Below are positions 52,738-61,180 of a stretch of 64,000 bases of DNA, one piece after another; position 1 is the first letter of the stretch, and the number at the start of each line of letters is the position of its first letter. The notes below the pieces were generated by a model, which saw nothing but the letters and a program-made list of their open reading frames with translations, was not told the DNA's origin and did no database searches. The DNA lies in contig NZ_JXTE01000003.1 in NCBI RefSeq assembly GCF_000972385.1, forward strand, positions 62,001 to 126,000, given 5' to 3'. Made by a program: the position numbers and the translations under genes. This stretch comes from Streptomyces sp. WM6386 (GTDB lineage: Bacteria; Actinomycetota; Actinomycetes; Streptomycetales; Streptomycetaceae).

Positions 52738-53160
52738 ATGCAGACCATACGTATCAAAGGATCTTCAACGGACACCGAACGCGCGCGGACAGGACCGGAG
52801 AGAGACCTCTCGCCGCTGCTCGCGGGCGCCGCGACGGCTGTCGGCGGGTTCGGCGCGATCCTCGCGCTCGTCGGCTCGGACTCACCGCTGCGCGGCCCGT
52901 TCACGCTGTTCTTCCTGCTGATGGCACCGACCGTGGCGATCGCCGCCGCGCTGCGCGGGCTCGAACCGCTCGGCCGGGTGCTCGCCTCGCTCGCGGGCTC
53001 GGTCGTCGTCAACATGCTGGTGGCGCAGGGCATGCTCGCCACGCACCGCTGGTCGTGGCGCGGCGGGATCGTGGCCGTGACCGCGATCAGCTCCCTTCTT
53101 CTCCTGCTGGTCTGGGTGCGGCGGCGAGGCGGCCGTACGACGACGGGACGGACTCCCTGA
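52738..53160 (+). CDS. Small integral membrane protein
   Basis: A 140-residue protein with four hydrophobic helices (about residues 28-46, 53-70, 78-96 and 108-125) and a basic C-terminus RRRGGRTTTGRTP. No family is recognised. The acyltransferase gene begins one base after its stop codon, so the two are probably one operon; this protein might anchor or accompany the envelope enzymes that follow. The ATG at 52738 was preferred because an upstream ATG at 52669 lies in the leader. Confidence 0.75.
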   Translation: MQTIRIKGSSTDTERARTGPERDLSPLLAGAATAVGGFGAILALVGSDSPLRGPFTLFFLLMAPTVAIAAALRGLEPLGRVLASLAGSVVVNMLVAQGMLATHRWSWRGGIVAVTAISSLLLLLVWVRRRGGRTTTGRTP

Positions 53161-53161
53161 C

Positions 53162-54259
53162 GTGGACATCAGCGTGTACCGCCCCGGCGAGCTCAGTGCC
53201 GCCGACCGGGCGGCGTGGACGTCGTTGCAGTCCAAGGCCCATCTGCAGGGATCCCCGGAGCTGGCGAATCCGTTCCTGTCCCCCGAGTTCGCGCTCGCGG
53301 TGGGCCGGTACCGGCGGGGTGTGCGGATCGCGGTGGTGCGCGAGGGCGGGGAGCCCGCCGCGTTCCTGCCGTACCAGAGAAGCGTCACCGGAGTGGGCCG
53401 GGCCGTCGGACTCGGCGTCTCGGACGCCCAGGGTCTGGTGCACCGGCCCGGGTTCGCGTGGGACGCGCAGGAGCTGCTGCGCGCCTGCGGGCTCGCCGTA
53501 TGGGAGTTCGACCACCTGGTGGAGGGCCAGGAGGCGTTCGCCGTCGGGGCCACCGGCAGCTTCCCGTCGCCGGTCATGGACGTCGACCAGGGCTACGAGG
53601 CCTATCTGGCCCATCTGCGCACCCACGCGCCGAAGTTCACCAGGACCACGCTCGCCAAGGAGCGCAGGCTCGGCCGGGACGCCGGCGAACTGCGCTACGT
53701 GCACGACGAGCGCGATCCGGCGGCCCTGCGCACCCTGATGGGCTGGAAGTCCGCGCAGTACCGCAGGACCGGGCGCAGTGACCGCTTCGCGCACGAGTGG
53801 ATCACCCATCTCGTGGAGCGGCTGTTCCACACCCGTTCCGATCCGCTCGCGGGGATCCTGTCGGTGCTGTACGCGGGCGGCAAGCCGATCGCGGCGCACT
53901 TCGGGCTGCGCAGCGAACGGGTGCTGGCCTGCTGGTTCCCGGCGTACGACCCGGCGTTCTCGAAGTACTCGCCGGGCCTGGTCCTGCATCTGCGGATGGC
54001 GGAGGCGGCCGCCGCGGACGGCATCGCGTATCTGGATCTGGGGCGGGGACAGAAGGAGTACAAGGACTCCCTGAAGACACGGGAGATCACCGTGTCGGAG
54101 GGGTGGGTGACCCGGCGTCACCCGGTCGCACTCGGGCACAGGGCGCGCCGCGCCCCGGTCCGGGCGCTGCGCAACACCGTCCAGTCACGGCCGGAGCTCT
54201 TCGAGCCGGCGGACCGGATTCTCAAGAGGATGGGAAGGATCCGCTCGCGGAGCCAATAG
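53162..54259 (+). CDS. GNAT-like acyltransferase of the CelD/BcsL (FemAB-related) type
   Basis: A 365-residue soluble protein of the Bcs/CelD acetyltransferase group. It shows two GNAT-like halves with the C-terminal part LSVLYAGGKPIAAHFGLRSERVLACWFPAYDPAFSKYSPGLVL (AcCoA-binding strand and the typical HFGLR) and LDLGRGQKEYKDSLKTRE. These proteins modify polysaccharide or lipid-linked sugars, which agrees with the glycosyltransferases downstream. The GTG start is one base after the membrane-protein stop. The 378-base gap that follows separates it from the glycosyltransferases. Confidence 0.88.
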   Translation: MDISVYRPGELSAADRAAWTSLQSKAHLQGSPELANPFLSPEFALAVGRYRRGVRIAVVREGGEPAAFLPYQRSVTGVGRAVGLGVSDAQGLVHRPGFAWDAQELLRACGLAVWEFDHLVEGQEAFAVGATGSFPSPVMDVDQGYEAYLAHLRTHAPKFTRTTLAKERRLGRDAGELRYVHDERDPAALRTLMGWKSAQYRRTGRSDRFAHEWITHLVERLFHTRSDPLAGILSVLYAGGKPIAAHFGLRSERVLACWFPAYDPAFSKYSPGLVLHLRMAEAAAADGIAYLDLGRGQKEYKDSLKTREITVSEGWVTRRHPVALGHRARRAPVRALRNTVQSRPELFEPADRILKRMGRIRSRSQ

Positions 54260-54637
54260 GTTCCGTAACGGTCAAACCAACAAAAAACGTGAGGCCTGGT
54301 TCCAGGTCTTGCCATACGGGTTCAATCATCAATACCGTCGTACATCTCACCCGCATCGGAACGTCACCCAGCGGTACTAGGGGAGGGCTCAAGGACCGCG
54401 ACGGACCGGGGCGGGGCGCGGTAGGGGGGTGCCGTGCTCGGTGACCGCACTTGTGACCGAGTCGTGCCGCGCGACCGGCGGCCGTTTCGGTTGTCGGCCG
54501 GCTTTGCCAGCTCACCCGGGCATGCTCGGAGATCCCTTTCGGCATGCCGTAGGTGAAACAAACCCCCCTTTCGAACCGGACAACAGCCGGGCCGCCCAGG
54601 GGCGGGCGGTCCAGCCGGACGAGAGGGAACCAGACTC
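54260..54637 (+). other. Non-coding gap before the polysaccharide genes
   Basis: It holds no convincing gene. Features seen are GTGACCG repeated at 54441-54447 and 54453-54459, a CTCGGT/ACCGAG inverted pair around them (54437-54461) and a GC-rich hairpin close to the next start codon (about 54592-54615). A promoter for the GT2 operon should lie here but no clear -10 stands out. Confidence 0.5.
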
Positions 54638-55459
54638 ATGAGCTCTGTTCTGCGCTCGGCGACCACGGGCCAGGATCCGTCCACGGCCGCGAAGTACCGG
54701 CCTGTCTCCACTCACCTGGCGATCGCGCCACCGGTGAGTGTGGTGATTCCCGCCATGAACGAGGCGGAGAATCTTCCGTACGTCTTCAAGACCCTGCCCG
54801 ACTGGATCCACGAAGTGGTCCTGGTGGACGGGAACTCCACCGACGACACCGTGGAAGTGGCCCGCGGGCTGTGGCCGGAGGTCAAGGTCGTCAAGCAGCG
54901 CGGCAAGGGCAAGGGCGACGCGCTGATCACCGGGTTCGAGGCGTGCACCGGCGACATCATCGTGATGGTCGACGCGGACGGCTCGGCCGACGGCCACGAG
55001 ATCCTCAGCTATGTCTCCGCCCTGCTCTCGGGCGCGGACTTCGCGAAGGGGTCCCGTTTCGCCAACGGCGGCGGCACGGACGACATGACCTTCATCCGCA
55101 AGCTCGGCAACTGGGCGCTGTGCACGATCGTCAACCGCAAGTTCGGCGCCCGCTACACGGATCTCTGCTACGGATACAACGCGTTCTGGCGGCACTGTCT
55201 CGACAAGATCGACCTCGACTGCACGGGCTTCGAGATCGAGACCCTGATCAACATCCGGGTGGTCAAGGCGGGCCTGAAGGTCCAGGAGATACCCAGCCAC
55301 GAGTACCTGCGCATCCACGGCACGAGCAATCTGCGTGCCGTGCGCGACGGGTTGCGGGTGCTCAAGGTGATCCTCGGCGAGCGCTCCAACCGGCGTGAGC
55401 TGCGCCGCCAGGCCCATCACTCCCCGATGCTCGACTCGGTCCGGGGAGAGGTGTCTTGA
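54638..55459 (+). CDS. Family 2 glycosyltransferase (dolichyl-phosphate mannose synthase-like)
   Basis: A 273-residue GT-A enzyme. The nucleotide-sugar site shows SVVIPAMNEAENLPYVF and VVLVDGNSTDDT, the metal-binding motif is MVDADGS, and a later segment TDLCYGYNAFWR suits polyprenyl-phosphate glycosyltransferases. It has no C-terminal membrane helices. It likely loads or extends a sugar on a lipid carrier at the inner membrane. The stop overlaps the next gene (TTGA). The ribosome site is a GAGAGGG box. Confidence 0.92.
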   Translation: MSSVLRSATTGQDPSTAAKYRPVSTHLAIAPPVSVVIPAMNEAENLPYVFKTLPDWIHEVVLVDGNSTDDTVEVARGLWPEVKVVKQRGKGKGDALITGFEACTGDIIVMVDADGSADGHEILSYVSALLSGADFAKGSRFANGGGTDDMTFIRKLGNWALCTIVNRKFGARYTDLCYGYNAFWRHCLDKIDLDCTGFEIETLINIRVVKAGLKVQEIPSHEYLRIHGTSNLRAVRDGLRVLKVILGERSNRRELRRQAHHSPMLDSVRGEVS

Positions 55460-56445
55460 GCGGTCCCGACATCTCCGTCGTGATCTGCGTCTACACCGAG
55501 GACCGCTGGGAGGACATCCTCGCGGCGGTCTCCTCGGTCGCGGCGCAGTCGTGTCCGGCGCGGGAGACGCTGCTGGTCGTCGACCACAACGCGGCGCTCC
55601 TGGACCGGCTGGCCAAGGAGTACAAGGAAGCCGGCACGGTGCGGGTGCTCGCCAACGCGGGTCCCCGCGGTCTGTCCGCGGGCCGCAACACCGGGATCGC
55701 CGCCTCGCGCGGCGAGGTGATCGCCTTCCTCGACGACGACGCCGTCGCCGAGCGCGACTGGCTGCGCCACTTCGCCGCGGGGTACGCCGATCCGCGGGTG
55801 ATGGCCGTGGGCGGTCGTACGGTGCCGATCTGGGCGTCGGGGCGCCGTCCTGCCTGGTTCCCCGAGGAGTTCGACTGGGTGGTGGGCTGCACGTACAAGG
55901 GTCTGCCGCCGGGCCTGGTCCGCGTCCGCAACGTGCTCGGCGGCAACGCCTCGTTCCGCCGTACGGCGTTCGACGCGGCCGGCGGTTTCGCCACCGGTAT
56001 CGGTCGGGACGGCGACAAGCGGCCGCTGGGCTGCGAGGAGACCGAACTGTGCATCCGGCTCACCCGGGCCAGACCGGACGCGGTCCTGCTGATCGACGAC
56101 CGGGCGGTGATCCACCACCGGGTGCCCGAGGCGCGTGAGCATTTCGGGTACTTCCGCACGCGTTCGTACGCCGAGGGGCTGTCGAAGGCTCTGGTGGCGC
56201 GCAGTGTCGGCGCGGACAAGGGCCTTGAGTCCGAACGCCGGTACACCACCCGGGTGCTGCCCGCCGGGGTGGTGCGCGGGCTGCGCGACGCCGCGCTGGC
56301 CCGGCCGGGCGGCGCGGGCCGCGCGGGCGCGATCGTCGCGGGGGTGCTGACGGCCGCCGGTGGGTACGTGGTGGGCAGTGTCCGGGCCCGCAGGGGCGGC
56401 GCCACGTTCCAGGTGGCGCGGATCGAGGGGGACGCGCATGGGTGA
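55456..56445 (+). CDS. Family 2 glycosyltransferase
   Basis: A 329-residue GT-A enzyme. The donor site is DISVVICVYTEDRWEDI, the metal site FLDDDAVAERDWL, the acceptor region GGNASFRRTAFDAAGGF and the catalytic-base region CEETELCIRL. A weak hydrophobic segment near residue 290-310 might associate it with the membrane. It starts at TTG 55456 overlapping the previous stop. Its last eight bases overlap the deacetylase start. Sugar and linkage cannot be predicted. Confidence 0.92.
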   Translation: MSGPDISVVICVYTEDRWEDILAAVSSVAAQSCPARETLLVVDHNAALLDRLAKEYKEAGTVRVLANAGPRGLSAGRNTGIAASRGEVIAFLDDDAVAERDWLRHFAAGYADPRVMAVGGRTVPIWASGRRPAWFPEEFDWVVGCTYKGLPPGLVRVRNVLGGNASFRRTAFDAAGGFATGIGRDGDKRPLGCEETELCIRLTRARPDAVLLIDDRAVIHHRVPEAREHFGYFRTRSYAEGLSKALVARSVGADKGLESERRYTTRVLPAGVVRGLRDAALARPGGAGRAGAIVAGVLTAAGGYVVGSVRARRGGATFQVARIEGDAHG

Positions 56446-57238
56446 CGCACGTGTGCCGATTCTCATGTATCACGCGATCGCGACCGACCCGAACGAGGCG
56501 ACCCGCGAACTGTCGGTGTCCCCCGAGGCGTTCGCCCAGCAGATGGAGATCGTCCGCGACTCGGGGCACACCCCGATCAGTACCGCGCAACTGGCGGCGA
56601 GTTGGCGCTCGGGCCGTCCGCTGCCCGAGCGGCCCGTCCTGGTCACCTTCGACGACGGTTACGAGGGTGTGCACCGGCACGCCCTGCCCGTGCTCGCCAA
56701 GCACGGCTTCGCGGCCACGCTGTTCGTGTCCACGGGGTGGCTGCGCGGCCCGCACGACAACGGCCACGCCCTGGACACCATGCTGGACTGGCCGCAGGTG
56801 CGCGAACTCGCCGCGGAGGGCGTCGAGATCGGCGGGCACAGCCACACCCACCCGCAGCTCGACCAGCTCGACGACGACGCGCTGCGCCGTGAGCTGATCC
56901 TCTGCAAGGAGATCGTGACGGACCAACTCGGCACCGTCCCGGCCTCGTTCGCCTACCCGTACGGCTACTCCAGTCGCCGGGTGCGCGAGAAGGTCCGCGA
57001 GACGGGGTACGCCCAGGCCCTCGCCGTCGGCAACGGGCTCGCCCGCCGCCACCAGGGGCCGTACGCGCTGCTGCGGGTCACCGTGCGCCGCGGCACGGAC
57101 GCCGAGGAGTTCCGTCGGCTGATCGAAGGCCGGGCCATCGCCCGGAACTTCGCCCGGGACCGCGCGTTCACCAAGGGATACGCCATGGTCCGAAGAGCAC
57201 GACAGGTCCGCCGGAAGGCCATCCGTTCCCGTGTCTGA
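56438..57238 (+). CDS. Polysaccharide deacetylase (NodB, CE4)
   Basis: A 266-residue carbohydrate esterase. The metal-binding residues Asp72-Asp73 (TFDDGY) and His134/His138 (GHSHTHP) are both intact, with the start VPILMYHAIATDP and the YPYGYSSRRVREKVRETGY segment typical of the family. No signal peptide is visible, so it is probably cytoplasmic or membrane-associated and would remove N-acetyl groups from a glycan intermediate. The start ATG follows GAGGGGG. It overlaps both neighbours by eight bases. Confidence 0.93.
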   Translation: MGDARVPILMYHAIATDPNEATRELSVSPEAFAQQMEIVRDSGHTPISTAQLAASWRSGRPLPERPVLVTFDDGYEGVHRHALPVLAKHGFAATLFVSTGWLRGPHDNGHALDTMLDWPQVRELAAEGVEIGGHSHTHPQLDQLDDDALRRELILCKEIVTDQLGTVPASFAYPYGYSSRRVREKVRETGYAQALAVGNGLARRHQGPYALLRVTVRRGTDAEEFRRLIEGRAIARNFARDRAFTKGYAMVRRARQVRRKAIRSRV

Positions 57239-60200
57239 CACGACGACCACCCCTGAGGCCACCGAGCCCGCGACCAAGGCGCCCGAGCAGCCGGGGCGCC
57301 GCCTCCGGCTGCCCGGGCTCGGCCGGTCGCCGGGCGGCAGCCAGCTGTTCCGCAACGCCTATGCCCTGATGCTGAACACGGGGATCTCCGCCGTGCTCGG
57401 CCTCGGCTTCTGGCTGGCCGCGGCCCACTACTACTCCGAGTCCGCGGTCGGCCAGGGCTCCGCCGCGATCGCCGCGATGAAGCTCCTCGCGGGGCTGACC
57501 GCGGTGACCCTGACCGGCGCCCTGGCCCGCTTCATACCGGTCGCGGGCCGGGCCACCGGACGGCTCATCTTCCGTACGTACGCGGGCAGTTCGGTGATCG
57601 TCGCGCTGGCCGCGGGCGTCTTCCTGCTCACGCTGGACGCGTGGGGGCCGTCGTACCGCTTCCTGCACGGTCCGGTGAACGGCCTCGGCTTCATCCTGGC
57701 CGTCGTCGCCTGGAACGTGCTCACCCTGCAGGACGGGGTGCTCACCGGGCTGCGCAGCGCGCTGTGGGTGCCGGTCGGCAACACCGTGTTCTCCGCGGTG
57801 AAGCTGGCTCTGCTGGTCGCGTTCGCGGTGGCGATCCCGACGGCCGGCGTCTTCGTGTCGTGGGTGGCGGCCATCGCGGTGTCCGTGCTGCCGCTGGGCT
57901 GGCTGGTGTTCCGCCGGCTGGCTCCCCGGCATGTGAAGGCGACCGAGGACCGCGCGCGTCCGCCATCGTTGAAGGAGATCGGGCGCTTCCTCGCGGGTGA
58001 CTACACCGGCTCGCTGTTCTCGCTCGCCGTGGTCTATCTGATCCCGGTGATCATCGCCTCGCAGGTCAGCTCCGAGGACAACGCGTACTTCTACATCACC
58101 ACGACCATCGGCGGCACGGTCAACCTGCTCGCCATCAACATGGGCGCCTCCCTCACGGTCGAGGGCTCCCACGACCCGGCGCGGCTGGCCGCCAACACCC
58201 GTGCCGCGCTGAGGCGGATGGCGCGGATCATGCTGCCGATCTGCGGGCTGCTGTTCTTCGGCGCGCCCTGGATCCTCGGTGTCTTCGGCCCGGGCTACGC
58301 CGACGCGGCGACCCCGCTGCTGCGCTGGTTCGCGATCGGCGCGGTGCTGCGGGTCGTCATGGAGACGTACTTCGCGGTGCTGCGCGCACAGAGCCGTACC
58401 GCCGGACTGGCGTGGCTCCAGGGCCTGTTGTGCGCCCTGGTGCTCGGGCTGACCCTGGTGCTGCTCCCGCGTATGGGGCTGACCGGCGCCGGTGTCGCGG
58501 AGATCTCCTCGCTCGCGGTGATCGTGGCGATCGCCGCGCCCAAGCTGTACAAGGTCCTCAAGGGCTCGCCCGCGGGGACCGTCGCCGAGGACGCGGCGCC
58601 CGACGGGGACCTCGCCGACCTGGGGGCGCGCGAGGCCACCGTCCCGCTGGGCGTCCGCAGGCGCGGGCCCGCCTGGGCGCTCGACCAGGACACGCTCGGC
58701 CTCGGCATCCACGTCGACTTCGACCACCTGGAACGCCGCCCGGACGTCCGGCCCGGTCCGGGCACACCGCCCACGGGTACGCCCGCGGTACGACCCCGGC
58801 AGCATGCCGAGCCGCACCGGCCGACCTGGGCGAAGCTGCCCGAGGTGGGGCTGCCGGTGGAGGCGCGGGAACCGGGGTCCGAGGCGTCGCTGGGACCGGT
58901 CCAGACGTCGTCCGGGGTGTCTTTGGAGGCATCGTCCGAGGTGGAGGTGGACGCGCCGTTCGAGGCCGCCCGTCCGGTCGTACGGGAGGAGCCACCCGTA
59001 CCGGAAGAGGTGCCGGTGTCCGAGGAGCCGCCGCTCCTGTCGTGGCGCGAGCGCCTTCAGCCCAGCCGGGTCGGAGTCGTGCTCGGCTGTCTGCTGACCG
59101 CCGCGCTGCTGCTGTACTGGGTGCCCGCGCTGCGCCTCGGCGAGGCGGACCTCGACGAGATGGGCGGGCTCGGGCTGATCTCCGTGCTGCCGCTGCCCAC
59201 ACTGATCGGCGCCGCACTGCTGGCCGTGGCCTTCGCCTCGCTGCTGTGGCTGGCCCGTGAGCACAAGGCACTGCTGCTGATCACCCTGCTGGCGACGGTC
59301 GTGTCGCTGCACGCGCTGCCCGCGGTGATCGAGACGGAACCCCGGTTCGCGACCGCCTGGCAGCATCTGGGCTTCCTCGACTACATCGACCGGACCGGCT
59401 CCGCCGTGCCCGACCTGGACGCGCGCTGGAGCTGGCCGGGCTTCTTCGCGGCGGCCGCGTTCGTCGCCGAGGCCTGCGGGGTCACGGACTTCACCGAGGT
59501 GATCCGCTGGTGGCCGCTGGCCATCCAACTGCTCTATCTGGCCCCGATGTTCCTGCTGGTCCACTCGATGAGGGCGAGCTGGCGGGCCAAGTGGACCGGC
59601 CTGTGGGTGTTCGTGCTCAGCGGCTGGGTCGGCCAGGACTACTTCTCCCCGCAGGGCTTCACCTATCTCCTCTATCTGGTGTTCGCGGCGCTCCTGCTGG
59701 TCTACTTCCGCGCCCCGCGCGTGATCTGGACGAAGAAGCGGCCCGGCGAGGCGGAGGTCGAGCCGACGAACCGGCGCCAGCGCGCCGTGCTGCTGATGGT
59801 CGTCATAGGGCTGTTCGCGGCGAGCGTCCCGGCCCACCAGCTCACCCCGTTCGTGATGCTGGGCCTGCTGGCGGCCCTCGTGATGATCGGCAAGTCCGAA
59901 CTGCGCGGTCTGCCCATCCTGTTCGCCGTCATGGTGGCCGTGTGGGTGGGCTTCATGGCCGAGCCGTACTGGTCCGGGCACTTCGACGAACTGTTCGGCG
60001 GGGTCGGCGGCGTCGGCGGCAATGTGCAGTCGTCGGTGGGCGGCCGGATCGAGGGCGGCAGTTCGACGCACAAGCTCGTCCTCTACACCCGCGTGCTGCT
60101 GGCCGGCGGTGTGATGGCGTTCGCCTGCTGGGGCTGGTGGCGCCGGCGCGACCACCACTACCGGGAGCGCTCGCTGCTCGCCTTGACCTTCGTGCCGTTC

Positions 60201-61070
60201 CTGGGCTTCGGGATGCAGTCCTACGGCGGTGAGATGGCGCTGCGGGTCTTCATGTTCGCCCTGCCCGGCGCGGCCCTGCTGATGGGCCTCGCCCTGTTCC
60301 CGCGCACCGGGATCACGGCGAAGGAACGCGACAAGGACCGGGTGAGCCTGGCCCCGCTGGCCGCCCTCATGGCGGGTCTGCTCCTCATGGGCGGCTTCCT
60401 GATCGCCCGTTGGGGCAACGAGCCCTTCGAGCGGATCCGGCCCGGCGAGGTCGCCGCCATGGACTACGTGTACGCCCACGACGATCCGACGGTACGGCTG
60501 CTGTGGCTGAGCAACGACACGGTCGACAACGTGACGCCGGCCATGCCGTGGGGTGCCCGGGACATGGAGAAGATCGAGTATGTGCCGACGCTGGCGCCGA
60601 CCGACCCGGTGCTGGTGTCGAGCCTGGTCAAGGCGCTCAGTGACGCGGGCCCGAACTCGTATCTGATGATCAACCGCAGTCAGGTGACGTATCTGGAGCT
60701 GGACGTCGGCTACTCGAAGATGTGGGAGCCACGGCTGATCCGGAACCTGGACAAGCGGGCGGAGCTGAAGAAGGTCTTCGTCAACGCGGACGTGACCATG
60801 TACGCGCTGGCCAAGCAGCCCGCGGGCAAGGCGCCGAAGGCGGATCCGGGTCCGATCGGGCCGCAGGTGACATGGACGCCCTGGTCGGTGGTCGGGGGCC
60901 TCGCGGCGCTGGCGCTGATCGTGCTGCTGACGGCACGCGAGGTGGTCCGGGTCGCGGTCCGGCCGAGCGTGCGGCAGTTGCGGTGGCTGCAGAGCAGCTT
61001 CTGGTTCTCGCTGCCGCTGCTGGCGGTGCTGCTGGCCTCGCTGGTGCAGCGGTTCATGACGATGAAGTGA
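57231..61070 (+). CDS. Giant membrane protein: Wzx-like flippase fused to a polymerase/GT-C-like domain
   Basis: A 1279-residue protein. Residues about 35-440 form a polysaccharide flippase (MOP superfamily, twelve helices; FRNAYALMLNTGISAVLGLG and FAIGAVLRVVMETYFAVLRAQ). A disordered, Glu/Pro-rich linker covers 445-600. The C-terminal part (605-1270) holds about twelve more helices with LGEADLDEMGGLGLISVLP and a PDLDARWSWPGFF segment in outer loops, resembling GT-C or polymerase-type integral proteins of actinobacteria. It could flip and polymerise the same glycan. Starts at GTG 57231, overlapping the deacetylase stop. Normally these are separate genes. Confidence 0.85.
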   Translation: MSDTTTTPEATEPATKAPEQPGRRLRLPGLGRSPGGSQLFRNAYALMLNTGISAVLGLGFWLAAAHYYSESAVGQGSAAIAAMKLLAGLTAVTLTGALARFIPVAGRATGRLIFRTYAGSSVIVALAAGVFLLTLDAWGPSYRFLHGPVNGLGFILAVVAWNVLTLQDGVLTGLRSALWVPVGNTVFSAVKLALLVAFAVAIPTAGVFVSWVAAIAVSVLPLGWLVFRRLAPRHVKATEDRARPPSLKEIGRFLAGDYTGSLFSLAVVYLIPVIIASQVSSEDNAYFYITTTIGGTVNLLAINMGASLTVEGSHDPARLAANTRAALRRMARIMLPICGLLFFGAPWILGVFGPGYADAATPLLRWFAIGAVLRVVMETYFAVLRAQSRTAGLAWLQGLLCALVLGLTLVLLPRMGLTGAGVAEISSLAVIVAIAAPKLYKVLKGSPAGTVAEDAAPDGDLADLGAREATVPLGVRRRGPAWALDQDTLGLGIHVDFDHLERRPDVRPGPGTPPTGTPAVRPRQHAEPHRPTWAKLPEVGLPVEAREPGSEASLGPVQTSSGVSLEASSEVEVDAPFEAARPVVREEPPVPEEVPVSEEPPLLSWRERLQPSRVGVVLGCLLTAALLLYWVPALRLGEADLDEMGGLGLISVLPLPTLIGAALLAVAFASLLWLAREHKALLLITLLATVVSLHALPAVIETEPRFATAWQHLGFLDYIDRTGSAVPDLDARWSWPGFFAAAAFVAEACGVTDFTEVIRWWPLAIQLLYLAPMFLLVHSMRASWRAKWTGLWVFVLSGWVGQDYFSPQGFTYLLYLVFAALLLVYFRAPRVIWTKKRPGEAEVEPTNRRQRAVLLMVVIGLFAASVPAHQLTPFVMLGLLAALVMIGKSELRGLPILFAVMVAVWVGFMAEPYWSGHFDELFGGVGGVGGNVQSSVGGRIEGGSSTHKLVLYTRVLLAGGVMAFACWGWWRRRDHHYRERSLLALTFVPFLGFGMQSYGGEMALRVFMFALPGAALLMGLALFPRTGITAKERDKDRVSLAPLAALMAGLLLMGGFLIARWGNEPFERIRPGEVAAMDYVYAHDDPTVRLLWLSNDTVDNVTPAMPWGARDMEKIEYVPTLAPTDPVLVSSLVKALSDAGPNSYLMINRSQVTYLELDVGYSKMWEPRLIRNLDKRAELKKVFVNADVTMYALAKQPAGKAPKADPGPIGPQVTWTPWSVVGGLAALALIVLLTAREVVRVAVRPSVRQLRWLQSSFWFSLPLLAVLLASLVQRFMTMK

Positions 61071-61093
61071 GGGCGATTGCGGTGACGGTGGTC

Positions 61094-61180
61094 GAGTGGC
61101 TCAGTGGGTGAGCCACTCGGCCTCTGCGTGACTCAGCGGGTGAGCCACCCGGCCTCTGCGTGGCTCAGCGGCTGAGCCAC
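61094..61180. terminator. Three tandem hairpins between convergent genes
   Basis: A 21-base hairpin GTGGCTCA-N5-TGAGCCAC recurs at 61096-61116, 61128-61148 and 61160-61180, exactly 32 bases apart. The third copy contains the stop codon of the glycosidase gene. It should terminate both genes. Confidence 0.8.

Noticed and set aside
57168..60479. An open frame of 1103 codons on the minus strand
   Set aside because: It is antisense to the flippase fusion, very rich in Arg, Gln, His and Gly, and shows no family.
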